Of a DNA stretch of 7,112 nucleotides, positions 6,901 through 7,112 are shown piece by piece. The number at the start of each line of letters is the position of its first letter. Position 1 is the stretch's first letter. This DNA is from an uncultured Kouleothrix sp. (GTDB lineage: Bacteria > Chloroflexota > Chloroflexia > Chloroflexales > Roseiflexaceae), in NCBI GenBank assembly GCA_937858455.1, contig CALLYN010001056.1:1-7112 (forward strand). The letters are read 5' to 3'. The translations under genes were made by a program, and so were the position numbers. The notes under the pieces are model-generated. The model was not told the origin of the DNA. It ran no database searches and was given only the letters and a program-made list of their open reading frames with translations.

Positions 6901-7112
6901 CTGGCTACGGCGCCCTACCCGGTGAAAAACGGAATGGCTTCGCAGGTTGTGAGAACCGGCGAGGCGCTGCTGCTCGCGACGCTGCCGCCCGAGCAGATCC
7001 GCGATCAGGTGCAGCTGCTCTACCAGCCATACCTCGATCGCTTTGGGATCGCAAGCCTGCTGATCGTGCCGCTGCGGGCGCGCGGGCGCATCCTCGGCAC
7101 CCTCGGCGTCTC
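3985..7112 (+). CDS. Membrane multi-PAS/GAF sensor protein, probable histidine kinase (3' partial)
   Basis: One frame stays open for 1042 codons and leaves the window without a stop. Residues 1-32 (MAHILIFDDSSAE...) look like the first beta-alpha-beta of a response-regulator receiver with its DD acidic pair at 8-9, but the rest of that domain is absent. Residues 48-145 form a DUF4118 (KdpD-type) membrane domain with about four helices (51-71, 77-92, 96-113, 125-143). Then follow PAS1 162-272, PAS2 288-402, PAS3 413-528 (ending GIERDITARKQAE), GAF1 544-716, PAS4 735-850 (ending IRDITERKQAE), a coiled coil about 853-900 (ELERRVAERTADL), and GAF2 from 906, cut near its end. These domains usually bind small ligands or cofactors and relay the signal to a kinase or GGDEF output. 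No H-box, ATPase or GGDEF is visible, so kinase identity is inferred from architecture. It follows a terminator and is probably transcribed independently of the GH66 operon. Confidence 0.9.
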   Translation, partial: MAHILIFDDSSAECATLATALRQQGHQVELTPGPSTQHRPAGAHLNAWGAYLLALGAPVLLLLVQLGTGFIAGDAPAMVLFVLPIILCAYAGGFGPGLLATIATALGVNYFLLAPHYSLAIGSSLQIVQWLGLIAAGLLVSVLSEALQRARSHAEASQQLHAVTLASISDGVIATDAAGVVTFVNAEAARLTGWNHNAAGQALGTLLQLADEHTHAPAEDPAASVLRTGAALTRSNHLLLARDGRELPIDTSGAPIRDTAGKLLGAVLVLRDRSDQASAEAALRASEQRFRNLAENSPDIIYIIDLTLFRATYLNQPDLLGYTLAELQEPGSIMHAVHPDDAVALAVHWQRLLNDEETEPIEYRLKRKDGQWEWLHSREKVIARDPAGRPTELLLTLSIIGERRRMQEQLATERYWLRTLIDNLPDLIFLKDTHSRFVIANQATAAFMGVATPAALSGKSDFDFYPKHLAAQYYAIEQQIITSGQPLTGWEKPQLDLAGKPYWLMTTKLPLRDSQNQTIGLIGIERDITARKQAELQASAHAAHLQLLADAARSFAEAGTEYQDVLDQVVRATARLLRASCALRMLSGDGKTLRLAALHDAGPAPHNLAPGAWGDTELRADDQPLLRDLLHTSQPVLIAQPDQASMRAVSAGCEAPDEQLHTHSMIVAPLLLRGQLIGLLYMSRQRLDLAAYSDDDLRLARDLADRAALAIGNAQLFDQARRELERRQDAERALRESEQQYRKVIEAIADGMFVAQDQRFVFANRVLPAMLGYQYDEFIYRPFGDVVAPEFLALWNERFAQRIGNGPEPAQHYEARFLRQGGEPLWVEVRASRMQFGNRPAVLGLIRDITERKQAESQIRQLNSELERRVAERTADLARANASLQAEIAERTTLAEQIREHARYATALAELSQALAESGTELQPLFDTLAQHISNLIGDACIVTLLTDDGQWLNKVAMYHSNPDGTAFIRQLLATAPYPVKNGMASQVVRTGEALLLATLPPEQIRDQVQLLYQPYLDRFGIASLLIVPLRARGRILGTLGV

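Overview
The window is high-GC bacterial DNA with strongly GC-biased third codon positions and three long plus-strand genes. A family GH66 glucanase pair next to a very large DUF4118/PAS/GAF sensor protein fits a filamentous Chloroflexota bacterium (Chloroflexia, Roseiflexus/Kouleothrix-like). That assignment is inferred from gene style only; there is no rRNA or other marker here.

Region 1 (1-3392) is a co-directional operon segment for alpha-1,6-glucan metabolism. A GH66 dextranase-type enzyme enters from the left edge with its N-terminus missing. It is followed by a 39-residue small ORF with its own Shine-Dalgarno sequence, and then by a second, diverged GH66 paralogue whose ATG overlaps the end of the small ORF by 8 nt. 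The second enzyme has no signal peptide or CBM35-type insertion, which suggests cytoplasmic action on imported isomalto-oligosaccharides. The operon closes with a strong intrinsic terminator (3427-3462), directly abutted by a second, longer perfect palindrome (3461-3501).

Region 2 (3502-3984) is about 480 nt of less GC-rich non-coding DNA. It holds an 18-bp near-perfect dyad (3801-3818) overlapping a -10-like hexamer, a candidate regulated promoter for the gene downstream.

Region 3 (3985 to the right edge) is one uninterrupted reading frame of at least 1042 codons that runs off the window. In order it encodes a short receiver-like N-terminal stub, a four-helix DUF4118 (KdpD-type) membrane domain, PAS, PAS, PAS, GAF, PAS, a coiled coil and a second GAF. 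It is the sensory part of a signalling protein, probably a histidine kinase, but the output domain lies outside the window.

The glucanase operon and the sensor are separated by a terminator and are probably independent transcription units. Nothing in the sequence links the sensor to glucan metabolism. No complete novel system is evident; the least explained elements are the coupled small ORF, the receiver stub fused to a membrane domain, the divergent GH66 copy and the dyad.
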